NCBI GenBank assembly: GCA_021789595.1
Contig: JAJYJJ010000007.1
Coordinates: 1 to 64,000 of the forward strand
DNA from: Nitrospirota bacterium
GTDB taxonomy: Bacteria > Nitrospirota > Thermodesulfovibrionia > UBA6902 > JAJYJJ01
Direction of reading: 5' to 3'
Length of the DNA stretch: 64,000 nt
This document shows, piece after piece, positions 52,550 through 60,355 of this stretch. The notes under the pieces are model-generated. The model saw nothing but the letters and a program-made list of their open reading frames with translations. It did not search any database and was not told where the DNA came from. A program made the translations under genes and the position numbers. Every line of letters starts with the position of its first letter. Position 1 is the stretch's first letter.

Positions 52550-54166
52550 ATGGCAAAGGTTCCGAAACCAGAGGAGCTGTCAAAAATAGATTACAAACCT
52601 TCTAAAAAGAGGTGGATGGATACCCCCGTTGAATTCAAGGAGGGGATGTTTTGTCATGGTACCAGGGCTAAATATCTGGAGACTGTCGGTTTCCCAAACC
52701 CCAGGGAGTGGTCTTCAAAGGATGAGGACTGGAAGCTGCCCGAAAACTGGAAGGAGATAGTTTTAGAGGCTATTAAGGAAAGGCTCGGCAAGTATCGTTC
52801 CTTTCGCCTCTTTATGGACATCTGCGTGAGGTGCGGTGCATGCGCTGATAAGTGTCAGTTTTTCCTCGGCACAGGAGACCCCAGGAATATGCCTGTCCTT
52901 AGGGCAGAGCTTATGAGGTCGGTGTATAGAAGGTATTTCACAGCGCCAGGAAAGATAATGGGAAGACTTGCAGGCGGCAGAGAGCTTACATATGATGTGC
53001 TTAAAGAGTGGTGGTATTATTTTTATCAGTGTTCAGAATGCCGGCGCTGTTCAGTATTTTGTCCTTACGGCATTGATCAGGCTGAGATCACGATGATCGG
53101 CAGGGAGATACTTAATCTTCTTGGTCTAAATACAGACTGGATCGCAGGTCCTGTGGCAAACTGCTATGCCAAGGGAAACCACCTTGGGCTTGAGCCTCAC
53201 ACGATCAAGAGCAATATAGAGTTTATGTTAGACGATATAGAGACCATAACAGGCATCAGGATTGAGCCGACCTTTAACAGAAAAGGGGCTGAAATCCTCT
53301 TTGTTACGCCTTCCGGCGACCTGTTTGGCGACCCCGGCACATACACATGCATGGGTTATCTAATGCTTTTTCATGAGCTTGGCCTTGACTATACATGGAG
53401 CACATACGCATCTGAGGGTGGAAACTTTGGTTTTTTCACCTCGATGGAGATGGCCAAAAGGCTCAACGCAAAGATATACGCTGAGGCCAAAAGATTGGGC
53501 GTAAAATGGATACTCGGAGGTGAATGCGGCCACATGTGGAGAGTCATTAATCAGTATATGGACACATGGAATGGGCCTGCTGATTTCCTTGAAGTTCCTG
53601 TTTCACCGATAACAGGCAGCAGGTTTGACAATGCCAGGGCCACAAGGATGGTTCATGTCGCTGAATTTACCGCTGATCTAATCAAGCAGGGCAAATTAAA
53701 ACTCGACCCAACCCGCAATGACCACCTGAAGGTGACCTTCCATGATTCCTGTAACACCGCACGGGGCATGGGGATATTCGAGGAACCGAGATATATCATC
53801 AAGAATGTATGTAATCATTTTTATGAGATGCCTGAAGACACTATCAGAGAGAAGACCTTTTGTTGCGGCAGTGGCGCAGGCTTAAATGCAGGAGAGAATA
53901 TGGAATTGAGGATGAGAGGCGGTTTCCCAAGGGCAAATGCAGTTAACTATGTCCACCAGAGATACGGCGTGAATATGCTGGCGAATATATGCGCCATTGA
54001 TAGGGCGGCCCTTCCAACCCTGATGGATTATTGGGTTCCTGGCGTGAAGGTGACGGGTGTTCACGAACTTGTGGCGAATGCCCTGGTGATGAAGGGGGAA
54101 AAGGAAAGGACGCAGGACTTACGCCTTGAACCTCTTCCTGGAAAGGAGGGTGCTGAAAATGTATGA
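52550..54166 (+). CDS. dsrK: DsrK, HdrD-like catalytic iron-sulfur subunit
   Basis: About 538 residues from the ATG at 52550 (AAAAGGAGTG before it). Two 4Fe-4S motifs: CVRCGACADKCQFF and CSECRRCSVFCPYG. The HdrD-type CCG site is seen in HDSCNTARG and TFCCGSGAGLNAGE, the likely non-canonical cluster that reduces the DsrC trisulfide. It faces the cytoplasm, bound to DsrM. dsrJ begins eight bases before its stop. Confidence 0.96.
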   Translation: MAKVPKPEELSKIDYKPSKKRWMDTPVEFKEGMFCHGTRAKYLETVGFPNPREWSSKDEDWKLPENWKEIVLEAIKERLGKYRSFRLFMDICVRCGACADKCQFFLGTGDPRNMPVLRAELMRSVYRRYFTAPGKIMGRLAGGRELTYDVLKEWWYYFYQCSECRRCSVFCPYGIDQAEITMIGREILNLLGLNTDWIAGPVANCYAKGNHLGLEPHTIKSNIEFMLDDIETITGIRIEPTFNRKGAEILFVTPSGDLFGDPGTYTCMGYLMLFHELGLDYTWSTYASEGGNFGFFTSMEMAKRLNAKIYAEAKRLGVKWILGGECGHMWRVINQYMDTWNGPADFLEVPVSPITGSRFDNARATRMVHVAEFTADLIKQGKLKLDPTRNDHLKVTFHDSCNTARGMGIFEEPRYIIKNVCNHFYEMPEDTIREKTFCCGSGAGLNAGENMELRMRGGFPRANAVNYVHQRYGVNMLANICAIDRAALPTLMDYWVPGVKVTGVHELVANALVMKGEKERTQDLRLEPLPGKEGAENV

Positions 54167-54584
54167 CGGTGGTAAGATCCTTTTCGGAATCCTTATATTC
54201 CTGGCCTTTGTGACATTTCCCTTTTACAATGATATTGGGAAGGCCAATGTAAAGCCCGAACCAAAGATTGATACACCTGAAATCCAGAAACTACCACAAA
54301 AGAAGTGCGTGGAACCAAAGGCATTTATGAAAGCCGAGCATATGAAACTGCTGAACGAGTGGCGGGATTCAGCAGTGCGCGATGGCAATAGGGTCTATGT
54401 GGCCAGTGATGGGAAGAGATACATTATAAGCCTCCAGAATACATGTATGCGGTGCCATTCAAACAAGAAAGAGTTTTGCGATAAATGTCATAACTATGCG
54501 GAAGTAAATCCCTACTGCTGGGATTGCCATATTGCGCCGAAAGAGGCCAAAATCGCGCCGAAGGAGGCAAAAAATGAGTATTGA
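54159..54584 (+). CDS. dsrJ: DsrJ, periplasmic triheme cytochrome c
   Basis: 141 residues from the ATG at 54159 with AGGAGGGTG before it. An uncleaved signal/anchor helix (about 6-24) leads to three haem c sites: CMRCH (96-100), CDKCH (107-111) and CWDCH (120-124). Cys50 in KKCVEPKAFMKAEHMKLL matches the conserved DsrJ cysteine known as an unusual haem ligand. The C-terminus carries a tandem duplication (IAPKEAK twice) whose second copy also contains the dsrO ribosome site. Confidence 0.95.
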   Translation: MYDGGKILFGILIFLAFVTFPFYNDIGKANVKPEPKIDTPEIQKLPQKKCVEPKAFMKAEHMKLLNEWRDSAVRDGNRVYVASDGKRYIISLQNTCMRCHSNKKEFCDKCHNYAEVNPYCWDCHIAPKEAKIAPKEAKNEY

Positions 54585-55371
54585 TAGAAGAGAATTCCTA
54601 AAGATAGCAGGTGCCTCCGCCATCTTTGCACTGGGTGGGATGGCGATAGTGAATGATATTGTGAAGGATAACCTTGAGGCGTCACAGTTCTCGCCAGAGC
54701 CAGGCGCCCTTACAGCCAGGAAATGGGCTATGGTTATTGATATGCAGAAATTTAAGACAGAGGATGATTATAAAAAGGTAATAAATGTATGCAACAGCAT
54801 CCACAATATCCCTGATTTTGGTAACCCAAAGGATGAGATAAAATGGATATGGACTGACACCTTTGAACATACCTTCCCAGGACAGCAGCAGGAGTTTATG
54901 CCTGAATCTCTGGAGCGAATGCCCTTTGTCATGCTGTGTAATCACTGTGACAATCCCCCTTGTGTAAGGGTCTGTCCAACAAAGGCTACATTCAAGAGGA
55001 AGGACGGGATTGTGATGCAGGACATGCACCGCTGTATCGGATGCAGGTTCTGTATGGCTGCATGCCCTTATGGCTCAAGGAGCTTTAACTGGAGAGATCC
55101 AAGGCCGTTTATCAAAAAGGAGAATCCTGAATATCCGACGAGGACAAAAGGTGTTGTCGAAAAATGTACATTCTGCGTGGAGAGACTTGCAAAGGGACTG
55201 ATGCCTGCATGTGTGGAGGCATCCAACGGTGCCATGATATTCGGCGATCTGACAGACCCTAACTCAGAGGTCAGAAAGGCCCTCAGCTCAAACTATAGTA
55301 TCAGGAGAAAACCCGAGCTTGGGACAGGTCCAAACATCTATTACATAATAGGAGGGGCTGACAATGCTTGA
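54574..55371 (+). CDS. dsrO: DsrO, periplasmic ferredoxin-like subunit
   Basis: About 265 residues from the ATG at 54574. A Tat signal is clear (SIDRREFLKIAGASAIFALGG). Iron-sulfur motifs follow: CNHCDNPPCVRVCP, CIGCRFCMAACPYG and CTFCVERLAKGLMPACVEA. It sits between DsrJ and DsrP in the periplasm. A longer frame from 54532 would break the Tat signal position and is rejected. The end overlaps dsrP by eight bases. Confidence 0.95.
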   Translation: MSIDRREFLKIAGASAIFALGGMAIVNDIVKDNLEASQFSPEPGALTARKWAMVIDMQKFKTEDDYKKVINVCNSIHNIPDFGNPKDEIKWIWTDTFEHTFPGQQQEFMPESLERMPFVMLCNHCDNPPCVRVCPTKATFKRKDGIVMQDMHRCIGCRFCMAACPYGSRSFNWRDPRPFIKKENPEYPTRTKGVVEKCTFCVERLAKGLMPACVEASNGAMIFGDLTDPNSEVRKALSSNYSIRRKPELGTGPNIYYIIGGADNA

Positions 55372-56536
55372 TAAGGCGCTAACTGGAAGTCGAAGATACT
55401 GGACATGGGTATTGTTTTTACTTGCCGTTATAGGTGTAGGTTTTATCTTCTACCTCAAGCAGTTCTCCTATGGTTTAGGAATAACAGGCATGAGCAGGGA
55501 TGTCTCATGGGGGCTCTATATCGGTCAGTTTACCTTCCTTGTAGGCGTTGCCGCTTCTGCCGTTATGCTTGTCATCCCATACTACCTGCACAACTACAAA
55601 AAATTTGGTAAGATCGTCATCCTTGGAGAGTTTCTTGCGGTATCCGCTGTTACCATGTGTATCTTGTTTATCTTTGTGGACATGGGGCAGCCCACTAGGA
55701 TTATGAATGTAATACTGCATCCAACCCCAAATTCCATCATGTTCTGGGATGCATTGGTCCTAAGCGGTTATCTGTTCCTTAATATCGTAATTGGTTGGAC
55801 TACCCTGGGCGCTGAGCGAAAGGGATTCCCACCGCCAGCCTGGGTCAAGCCTCTTATATATATATCAATACCATGGGCGATAAGTATTCATACTGTGACA
55901 GCCTTCCTTTATGCAGGCTTGCCTGGAAGGCATTTCTGGCTTACTGCCATCATGGCAGCGCGCTTCCTCGCTTCTGCATTTGCTGGAGGACCTGCTTTGC
56001 TGATACTCCTGGCCCTGATAGTAAGGAAGCTGACTAAATTCGATCCTGGCAAAGAGGCCATCCAATCAGTCAGTAAGATTGTGGCCTATGCAATGGTTGC
56101 AAATGTATTCTTTATGGGGCTTGAACTCTTTACTGCCTTTTACAGCAACATACCAGGGGAGATGCATCCCTTCGATTACCTTTATGTAGGACTTGATGGA
56201 CATGCAAAGCTTGTCCCATTGATGTGGTTAAGCAGCATCCTTGCAGTGGTGTCTCTGGTACTGTTGATTTACCCAGGCACGCGCAGGATGGAAAAGACCC
56301 TCGCAGTGGCTTGTGCTACGGTATTTATCTCCTTATGGATTGATAAGGGATTTGGCTTGATTATAGGCGGATTTATCCCTAACCCATTTGACAGGGTAAC
56401 GGAGTACTGGCCCACAATGCCTGAGACATTAATAACCCTCGGGGTCTGGGCAACAGGGTTCCTAGTGCTTACCATCCTTTACAAGGTGGCTGTGTCGGTC
56501 AGGGAAGATACCGCTGGCATAGAAATAGAACATTAA
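55364..56536 (+). CDS. dsrP: DsrP, NrfD-like quinone-interacting membrane subunit
   Basis: 390 residues, about ten membrane helices. NrfD/PsrC features include VSWGLYIGQFTFLVGVAASAVML and PNSIMFWDALVLSGYLFLN. It exchanges electrons between menaquinone and DsrO/DsrJ. Last gene of the dsrMKJOP group; 115 bases follow before the first ferredoxin gene, which has its own promoter candidate. Confidence 0.96.
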   Translation: MLDKALTGSRRYWTWVLFLLAVIGVGFIFYLKQFSYGLGITGMSRDVSWGLYIGQFTFLVGVAASAVMLVIPYYLHNYKKFGKIVILGEFLAVSAVTMCILFIFVDMGQPTRIMNVILHPTPNSIMFWDALVLSGYLFLNIVIGWTTLGAERKGFPPPAWVKPLIYISIPWAISIHTVTAFLYAGLPGRHFWLTAIMAARFLASAFAGGPALLILLALIVRKLTKFDPGKEAIQSVSKIVAYAMVANVFFMGLELFTAFYSNIPGEMHPFDYLYVGLDGHAKLVPLMWLSSILAVVSLVLLIYPGTRRMEKTLAVACATVFISLWIDKGFGLIIGGFIPNPFDRVTEYWPTMPETLITLGVWATGFLVLTILYKVAVSVREDTAGIEIEH

Positions 56537-56578
56537 CCATGATTCGGTATAGATAGGGGAAACCAGTTATCGATTTTC

Positions 56579-56608
56579 TTGACTTATCAGGTACGGCTGT
56601 GATATTGT
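56579..56608 (+). promoter_or_regulatory. candidate promoter before the first small ferredoxin
   Basis: TTGACT (56579-56584), an 18-base spacer and TATTGT (56603-56608), four of six at the -10. Initiation near 56615 leaves about 37 bases with AAGGAGG. Confidence 0.4.
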
Positions 56609-56651
56609 TATTTTACAAATAATTTAATTTAAAAAGGAGGTCTTGACAGAG

Positions 56652-56840
56652 GTGTATAACATAGTGATTGACATGCAGAAGTGTAACGGCGACGGTCAGT
56701 GTGTTGATATATGTCCTTCCGGCGTATACCAGATGGGCGGTAACGGCAAGACAGACCCTATCAATATGTCTGAGTGTGTTGGCTGCCAGAGCTGTGTCGA
56801 GGTATGCCCTACAGGCGCAATTACAATAATCGAGAGCTAA
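56652..56840 (+). CDS. 8-Fe-type ferredoxin with Asp replacing a cluster cysteine
   Basis: 62 residues from the GTG at 56652; AAGGAGG (56634-56640) lies 11 bases before it, while a TTG at 56643 is too close. The first cluster motif reads C11-x2-D14-x2-C17-x3-C21 (CNGDGQCVDICP), with Asp at the second ligand position. The second motif is complete (CVGCQSCVEVCP, 42-53). The CxxDxxC form is known from Pyrococcus furiosus and Desulfovibrio africanus ferredoxin III, where clusters convert between 3Fe and 4Fe. Proximity to dsrP suggests an electron carrier for the sulfur island. Confidence 0.9.
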   Translation: MYNIVIDMQKCNGDGQCVDICPSGVYQMGGNGKTDPINMSECVGCQSCVEVCPTGAITIIES

Positions 56841-56871
56841 GACAGAGATAGATTAAGCATTTAAAAATCAG

Positions 56872-56892
56872 GGGGAGAAATCAATTCTCCCC
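56872..56892 (+). terminator. hairpin between the two ferredoxin genes
   Basis: GGGGAGAA (56872-56879), loop ATCAA, TTCTCCCC (56885-56892), followed by ATTTTGTT. This is a Rho-independent terminator or attenuator, so the second ferredoxin may be partly uncoupled from the first. Confidence 0.7.
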
Positions 56893-56923
56893 ATTTTGTT
56901 ATCTCAACCTAATGGAGGTACTG

Positions 56924-57112
56924 ATGTATCTTATTAATATTGACAGGGAAAAGTGTACAGGTTGCGGTCAGTGTGTTGATATATGTCCTTCCGGCGTATT
57001 TCAGATGGGTGATGATGATAAGACAGACCCATTTAATGCATCTGAATGCGTAGGCTGTATGAGCTGTGTAGAAAGCTGCCCTGAGCAGGCTATAGCAATT
57101 ACAGAGATGTAA
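56924..57112 (+). CDS. 2[4Fe-4S] ferredoxin
   Basis: 62 residues from the ATG at 56924, with GGAGGT just before it (an ATG at 56912 would overlap that site). Both cluster motifs are complete: CTGCGQCVDICP (11-22) and CVGCMSCVESCP (42-53). It is a paralogue of the ferredoxin gene 84 bases upstream, with 35 identical bases in a row (56693-56727 and 56965-56999). It could serve as a low-potential partner of Rnf or other enzymes. Confidence 0.9.
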   Translation: MYLINIDREKCTGCGQCVDICPSGVFQMGDDDKTDPFNASECVGCMSCVESCPEQAIAITEM

Positions 57113-57130
57113 GGGGGGATAGCTCCCCCC
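57113..57130. terminator. bidirectional terminator between ferredoxin and tusA-like operons
   Basis: GGGGGGA (57113-57119), loop TAGC, TCCCCCC (57124-57130), followed by TTCTTATTT on the plus strand. It lies between two convergent genes, so it can serve at least the plus-strand transcript. Confidence 0.75.
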
Positions 57131-57140
57131 TTCTTATTTG

Positions 57141-57392
57141 CTATTTCTTTAATATGTAGATCTCCCAGTAACCCTTATCCTCTACCTTTACAGATTCAAA
57201 GCCGAAGCCATGTTTTTCGCAATACCTTGGTATTGTATCCTCTGCTGAAGCAGGAGCATCACATAAGACCTTTAAGACCTGTCCTGCCTGAAGCTTTTCA
57301 ATGGCCTTCTTTGTCAGGACAAGGGGATATGGACATACCCTTCCAAGGGTATCAAGTGTTTCTGTAGGCTGCATTGCCTTTAGATCCGCCAT
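57141..57392 (-). CDS. TusA-like sulfurtransferase of the dsrE cluster
   Basis: 83 residues from the ATG at 57392 (AGGAGG before it; a longer frame adds 17 non-conserved residues). The motif LDTLGRVCPYPLVLTKKAIEKL has the sulfur-carrying Cys in CPYP. It is the second TusA paralogue of the window and more divergent (Tyr in CPxP). It is last in a dsrH-dsrE-dsrF-like-tusA operon, suggesting sulfane sulfur transfer among these proteins. Confidence 0.9.
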   Translation of the reverse strand: MADLKAMQPTETLDTLGRVCPYPLVLTKKAIEKLQAGQVLKVLCDAPASAEDTIPRYCEKHGFGFESVKVEDKGYWEIYILKK

Positions 57393-57420
57393 TTTTTTAA
57401 ATCCTCCTGAATTTGTTTTT

Positions 57421-57834
57421 TTAAGATAGAAGGAGATGGTCAACAGATTCCATCTCCTTCTGAATCTCGCTGTAGGGGACTATCTGTGCCTTTGTTTCTC
57501 CTCCTATATCCTCTGCATCCATTATGAGGGACGCCTCTTTAATACCCAGTCTCTCAATATCCTCTTTGCATATCAATACCTTTAAATCAAGCAGGAGGGA
57601 GTTTTTTATATGCTGCTCAAGGCTGGTAATGCCATAATGTTTCATTGCCTGCTGGTTCTTAAGGCAGTTAAGAACACCGTCTCCAACAAAGCAGACCACA
57701 GGTTCAACCATATCACCATCTTCCAGATATATCTCAACCGACTGGCTTGCAATTGCATGCGTCATTGCAAGCCTTGATGCCTCAGTTTTATATGGAAGTC
57801 CCCTTATAATAAATCCGAGCCTCTTTGTAGCCAT
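57421..57834 (-). CDS. DsrE/DsrF-family protein (DsrF-like)
   Basis: About 137 residues from the ATG at 57834 with GGAGGTGA before it. The fold pattern of the DsrE/F family is visible: GFIIRGLPYKTEASRLAMTHAIA at the start and VVCFVGDGVLNCLKNQQAM in the middle; a cysteine follows the GDGV motif. The extended C-terminal part is charged. DsrEFH of sulfur oxidisers binds sulfur for transfer to DsrC; this protein probably has a related carrier or structural role. Confidence 0.75.
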   Translation of the reverse strand: MATKRLGFIIRGLPYKTEASRLAMTHAIASQSVEIYLEDGDMVEPVVCFVGDGVLNCLKNQQAMKHYGITSLEQHIKNSLLLDLKVLICKEDIERLGIKEASLIMDAEDIGGETKAQIVPYSEIQKEMESVDHLLLS

Positions 57835-57835
57835 A

Positions 57836-58198
57836 CTAATCACCTCCTATGTGAAGGACTCTATCTGCACTAAAGCAGCTTGCAAGATACCAGTCCATAC
57901 TGAACCTCTTACAGCCTTCCATGGTGTCTTCCTTGTGATAACCCCTTGCCTCTGCGCAGGCCTCACATGCGGTCATTTGAAAGCTGCCGGTTGTAAATAG
58001 TTCCTGAATTGGCTTTTGCAGGTGAGAATAATCCTTGAATGCCTTTTGCCCCTTTTTTGAAAGCATTGTTGCATTTCCTGATAGCCATAAGTCAACCGTA
58101 TGCCCTTTTTTTACTGCTGCTTCTGATAGTTTTACTGCAAAATCAAGGGATAAAGAGCCTACCAGCGATGAAAAACAACCAATGGTCAACTTTCCCAT
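57836..58198 (-). CDS. DsrE-family protein
   Basis: 120 residues. The start LTIGCFSSLVGSLSLDFAVKLSEAAVKKGHTVDLWLSG and the ACEACAEARGYHKED motif fit DsrE/YchN proteins, where a cysteine near this place carries sulfur. Six cysteines in total, more than typical. It lies one base before the DsrF-like start and 13 bases after the DsrH-like stop. Confidence 0.75.
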   Translation of the reverse strand: MGKLTIGCFSSLVGSLSLDFAVKLSEAAVKKGHTVDLWLSGNATMLSKKGQKAFKDYSHLQKPIQELFTTGSFQMTACEACAEARGYHKEDTMEGCKRFSMDWYLASCFSADRVLHIGGD

Positions 58199-58211
58199 AA
58201 TTGCCTCCTTT

Positions 58212-58508
58212 CTACAGCCATACTATCTTTTCATAGTCGTTAAATATAAGGTCAACGAGGTCGCTGTAAGTGACGGGCTTTACGCGACTGTCCACATCTG
58301 ATGAACTGAACCCTCTGCTTTCCAGGTCTTCTGATAAGACATAGAAAGTTGCGGATTTGCCGAGAATGGAAGATGCCTTCCCGTCTTCTTTTACGGTTGC
58401 GTGATAAATTCCATTGCCCACAAAGATGATGCCGAGTTTCTCTGCGGTTAACCTTCCGATGACATCAGAGCCTGTCCTGATGTCACTCATTAAAACACCA
58501 AGCTTCAT
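58212..58508 (-). CDS. DsrH/TusB-like protein
   Basis: 98 residues. IFVGNGIYHATV and the C-terminal YSDLVDLIFNDYEKIVWL with terminal Trp-Leu are typical of DsrH/TusB. The conserved DsrH cysteine is not present (there is no Cys at all), so it may be structural. GGGAGGTGAG precedes the ATG. First gene of the minus-strand operon with promoter at 58572-58600. Confidence 0.75.
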   Translation of the reverse strand: MKLGVLMSDIRTGSDVIGRLTAEKLGIIFVGNGIYHATVKEDGKASSILGKSATFYVLSEDLESRGFSSSDVDSRVKPVTYSDLVDLIFNDYEKIVWL

Positions 58509-58571
58509 AATTGTCTCACCTCCCTCGGGCTTGAGAAATGATTAAATTAATTAAGGGTTTTCAGGTTCTTA

Positions 58572-58600
58572 TTAATAACATTTACCAATATATTTGTCAA
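58572..58600 (-). promoter_or_regulatory. promoter of the dsrH-dsrE-dsrF-like-tusA operon
   Basis: On the minus strand: TTGACA (58600-58595), a 17-base spacer and TATTAA (58577-58572). Initiation near 58565 gives a leader of about 57 bases. Confidence 0.65.
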
Positions 58601-58755
58601 GGAAGAATTTAGGGGATGTCCGAATGTTCCTCACCTTGACAATATCGAAATATCGGTATAACATTTGCCTTTATAAGGCATATGATTGACCATCCTGATA
58701 TTTTGGATACAATACCAGATGGTGCTGAACCTGACTTTATAGATAAGGACATGCC

Positions 58756-58905
58756 GTAATCTCTGGAGATAAGCATCTGCTCGGGTTGAGGGTCTTTAGA
58801 GGGATAAAAATTTTAAGTCCCGAGGAGTTCTTAATCAGATGGACTTCAAGCTCGTCCTTGAAAAACTCCAACGAAATTTAATTTTCGCAAACCTCTTGGG
58901 TGTTG
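58756..58905 (+). pseudogene. remnant of a PIN-domain toxin (COG1569-like)
   Basis: The frame from 58756 reads VISGDKHLLGLRVFRGIKILSPEEFL and then non-conserved residues to a stop at 58903. SGDKHLL...GI.I.SP.EFL is the C-terminal end of PIN-family toxins of toxin-antitoxin systems. A stop lies just upstream in the same frame and no N-terminal PIN part is seen, so this is a fragment. The rest of the 538-base gap 58509-59046 holds a promoter for each flanking operon, a repeated AATATCG motif near 58642, and no intact gene. Confidence 0.55.
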
Positions 58906-59011
58906 ATTTGTAACTATTTGTTTTTATTTCGGATAAGAAGCAATTGCAGAAGATGACTTGATGAATAAAGGATTGCGACGCGGTTATAAATCCCATCGCA
59001 TATGATTTCTA

Positions 59012-59040
59012 TTGAAAACTTTCTTAAAATCTGGTATCCA
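59012..59040 (+). promoter_or_regulatory. promoter of the rsbU-like gene, predicted leaderless
   Basis: TTGAAA (59012-59017), a 17-base spacer and TATCCA (59035-59040). Six bases (TAAGCT) separate it from the ATG at 59047, and there is no Shine-Dalgarno. Confidence 0.5.
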
Positions 59041-59046
59041 TAAGCT

Positions 59047-60354
59047 ATGGCTGAGAAACCTGCAGTCGTTGTCCCTGAGGACTACCTCAGGAATATAGAG
59101 AAGAAGGTTGAAGACCTCAAGGCCCTTATGGAGGTCTCTGCAATCATATCATCAACGCTTGATTTTAACAACCTTATGACCCTTGTCATGGAAAAGGCCA
59201 AGGATGTAATGGACGCCGAGGCATGCTCAATCCTTCTGTATAACAGGGATACAAAAAAGCTCGAGTTTGAGGTTGCCATATGCAAGGAGGACTCTACAAC
59301 AGACATCTTGAAGAAAAAGGTCACCCTTGGCATGGGGCAGGGTATTGCAGGCTGGGTTGCAGAGAATCTAAAACCCCTGATTGTAAAGGATGTAAAGGCA
59401 GACAGCAGGTTCTCCGAGGAGGCGGATAAACAGACAGGTTTCACGACAAGGAGCCTTATTGCTGTCCCGCTTGTAGGCAGGAGTGGCCTTATTGGTGTAG
59501 CAGAGATACTGAATCCCAAGAAAAAGGATTTCTTTAGCGGCTATGACGGAGAGATGTTTCAGGCCCTTTGCAGACAGGTTGCTATTGCTATTGAAAATGC
59601 CCAGTTTCATAAGGAATCCATTGAGAGGGAGAGGCTCAGGCAGGAGCTTGAGATTGCATCTGCACTGCAGAGGAGCTTTCTTCCAGAATCACCGATTTTT
59701 AAAAAAGGCAATGTAATGGTATCAGCAGTAAACATCTCGGCTGCAAAGGTTGGAGGAGATATCTATGACTTTATCGAGCCTGTCGAGGGCAAGGCAGGGG
59801 TTTTTATAGGTGATGTTTCTGGAAAGGGCGTATCTGCTGCACTTTATATGGCGAAGATTATCAGTGACTTCAGGTATATCGCACATAAGGTAGATTCTAC
59901 TGCAGTGGTTCTGAACCGCCTGAACACTATTCTTTCTCAGGCACCAAGGGGAATGTTTCTTACTGCAATCTATATAATAGCGGACATAATTACAGGGGAT
60001 CTGCATATATCTGTTGCAGGCCATCCGCCATTCTTGTGGATTACTGATGGAGAAGTCAGGGTTATGTCTGTCCCATCTGGCCCGCCTCTTGGAATCCTGC
60101 CAATGGACTATCCGACTGTTGCTATGTCGCTGAAAGGGGGCGACAGGCTGATTTTACTGACAGATGGGGTCTTTGAGGCAAAAAATAAAGAGGGACAGAG
60201 GATTGGTTTTGAAAATATTGTTGGATTTGTTAAAAGGCATAAGGACGAGGAGCAACTTGTTCAAATGGTTATCGAGCATGTAAATGATTTTTCAAAGGGC
60301 ATGGAAAGGGCAGATGATATAACCATGGTGGAAGTGAAGTGGAGTGCAATTTGA
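59047..60354 (+). CDS. GAF-domain PP2C/SpoIIE-type serine phosphatase (RsbU-like)
   Basis: 435 residues. A short coiled coil and GAF domain (about 20-190: LMEVSAIISSTLDFNNL, GQGIAGWVAENLKPLIV) precede a SpoIIE/PP2C phosphatase (about 205-435) with metal-binding Asp residues in KVGGDIYDF, FIGDVSGKGVSAALYMA and LLTDGVFEAKN. It would dephosphorylate the STAS anti-anti-sigma factor encoded two genes downstream. Signal enters through the GAF domain. Confidence 0.88.
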   Translation: MAEKPAVVVPEDYLRNIEKKVEDLKALMEVSAIISSTLDFNNLMTLVMEKAKDVMDAEACSILLYNRDTKKLEFEVAICKEDSTTDILKKKVTLGMGQGIAGWVAENLKPLIVKDVKADSRFSEEADKQTGFTTRSLIAVPLVGRSGLIGVAEILNPKKKDFFSGYDGEMFQALCRQVAIAIENAQFHKESIERERLRQELEIASALQRSFLPESPIFKKGNVMVSAVNISAAKVGGDIYDFIEPVEGKAGVFIGDVSGKGVSAALYMAKIISDFRYIAHKVDSTAVVLNRLNTILSQAPRGMFLTAIYIIADIITGDLHISVAGHPPFLWITDGEVRVMSVPSGPPLGILPMDYPTVAMSLKGGDRLILLTDGVFEAKNKEGQRIGFENIVGFVKRHKDEEQLVQMVIEHVNDFSKGMERADDITMVEVKWSAI

Positions 60355-60355
60355 A

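Noticed and set aside
58682-58759. 25-codon frame before the PIN fragment, a possible antitoxin end
   Set aside because: Too short and without a recognised antitoxin motif; it could be chance.
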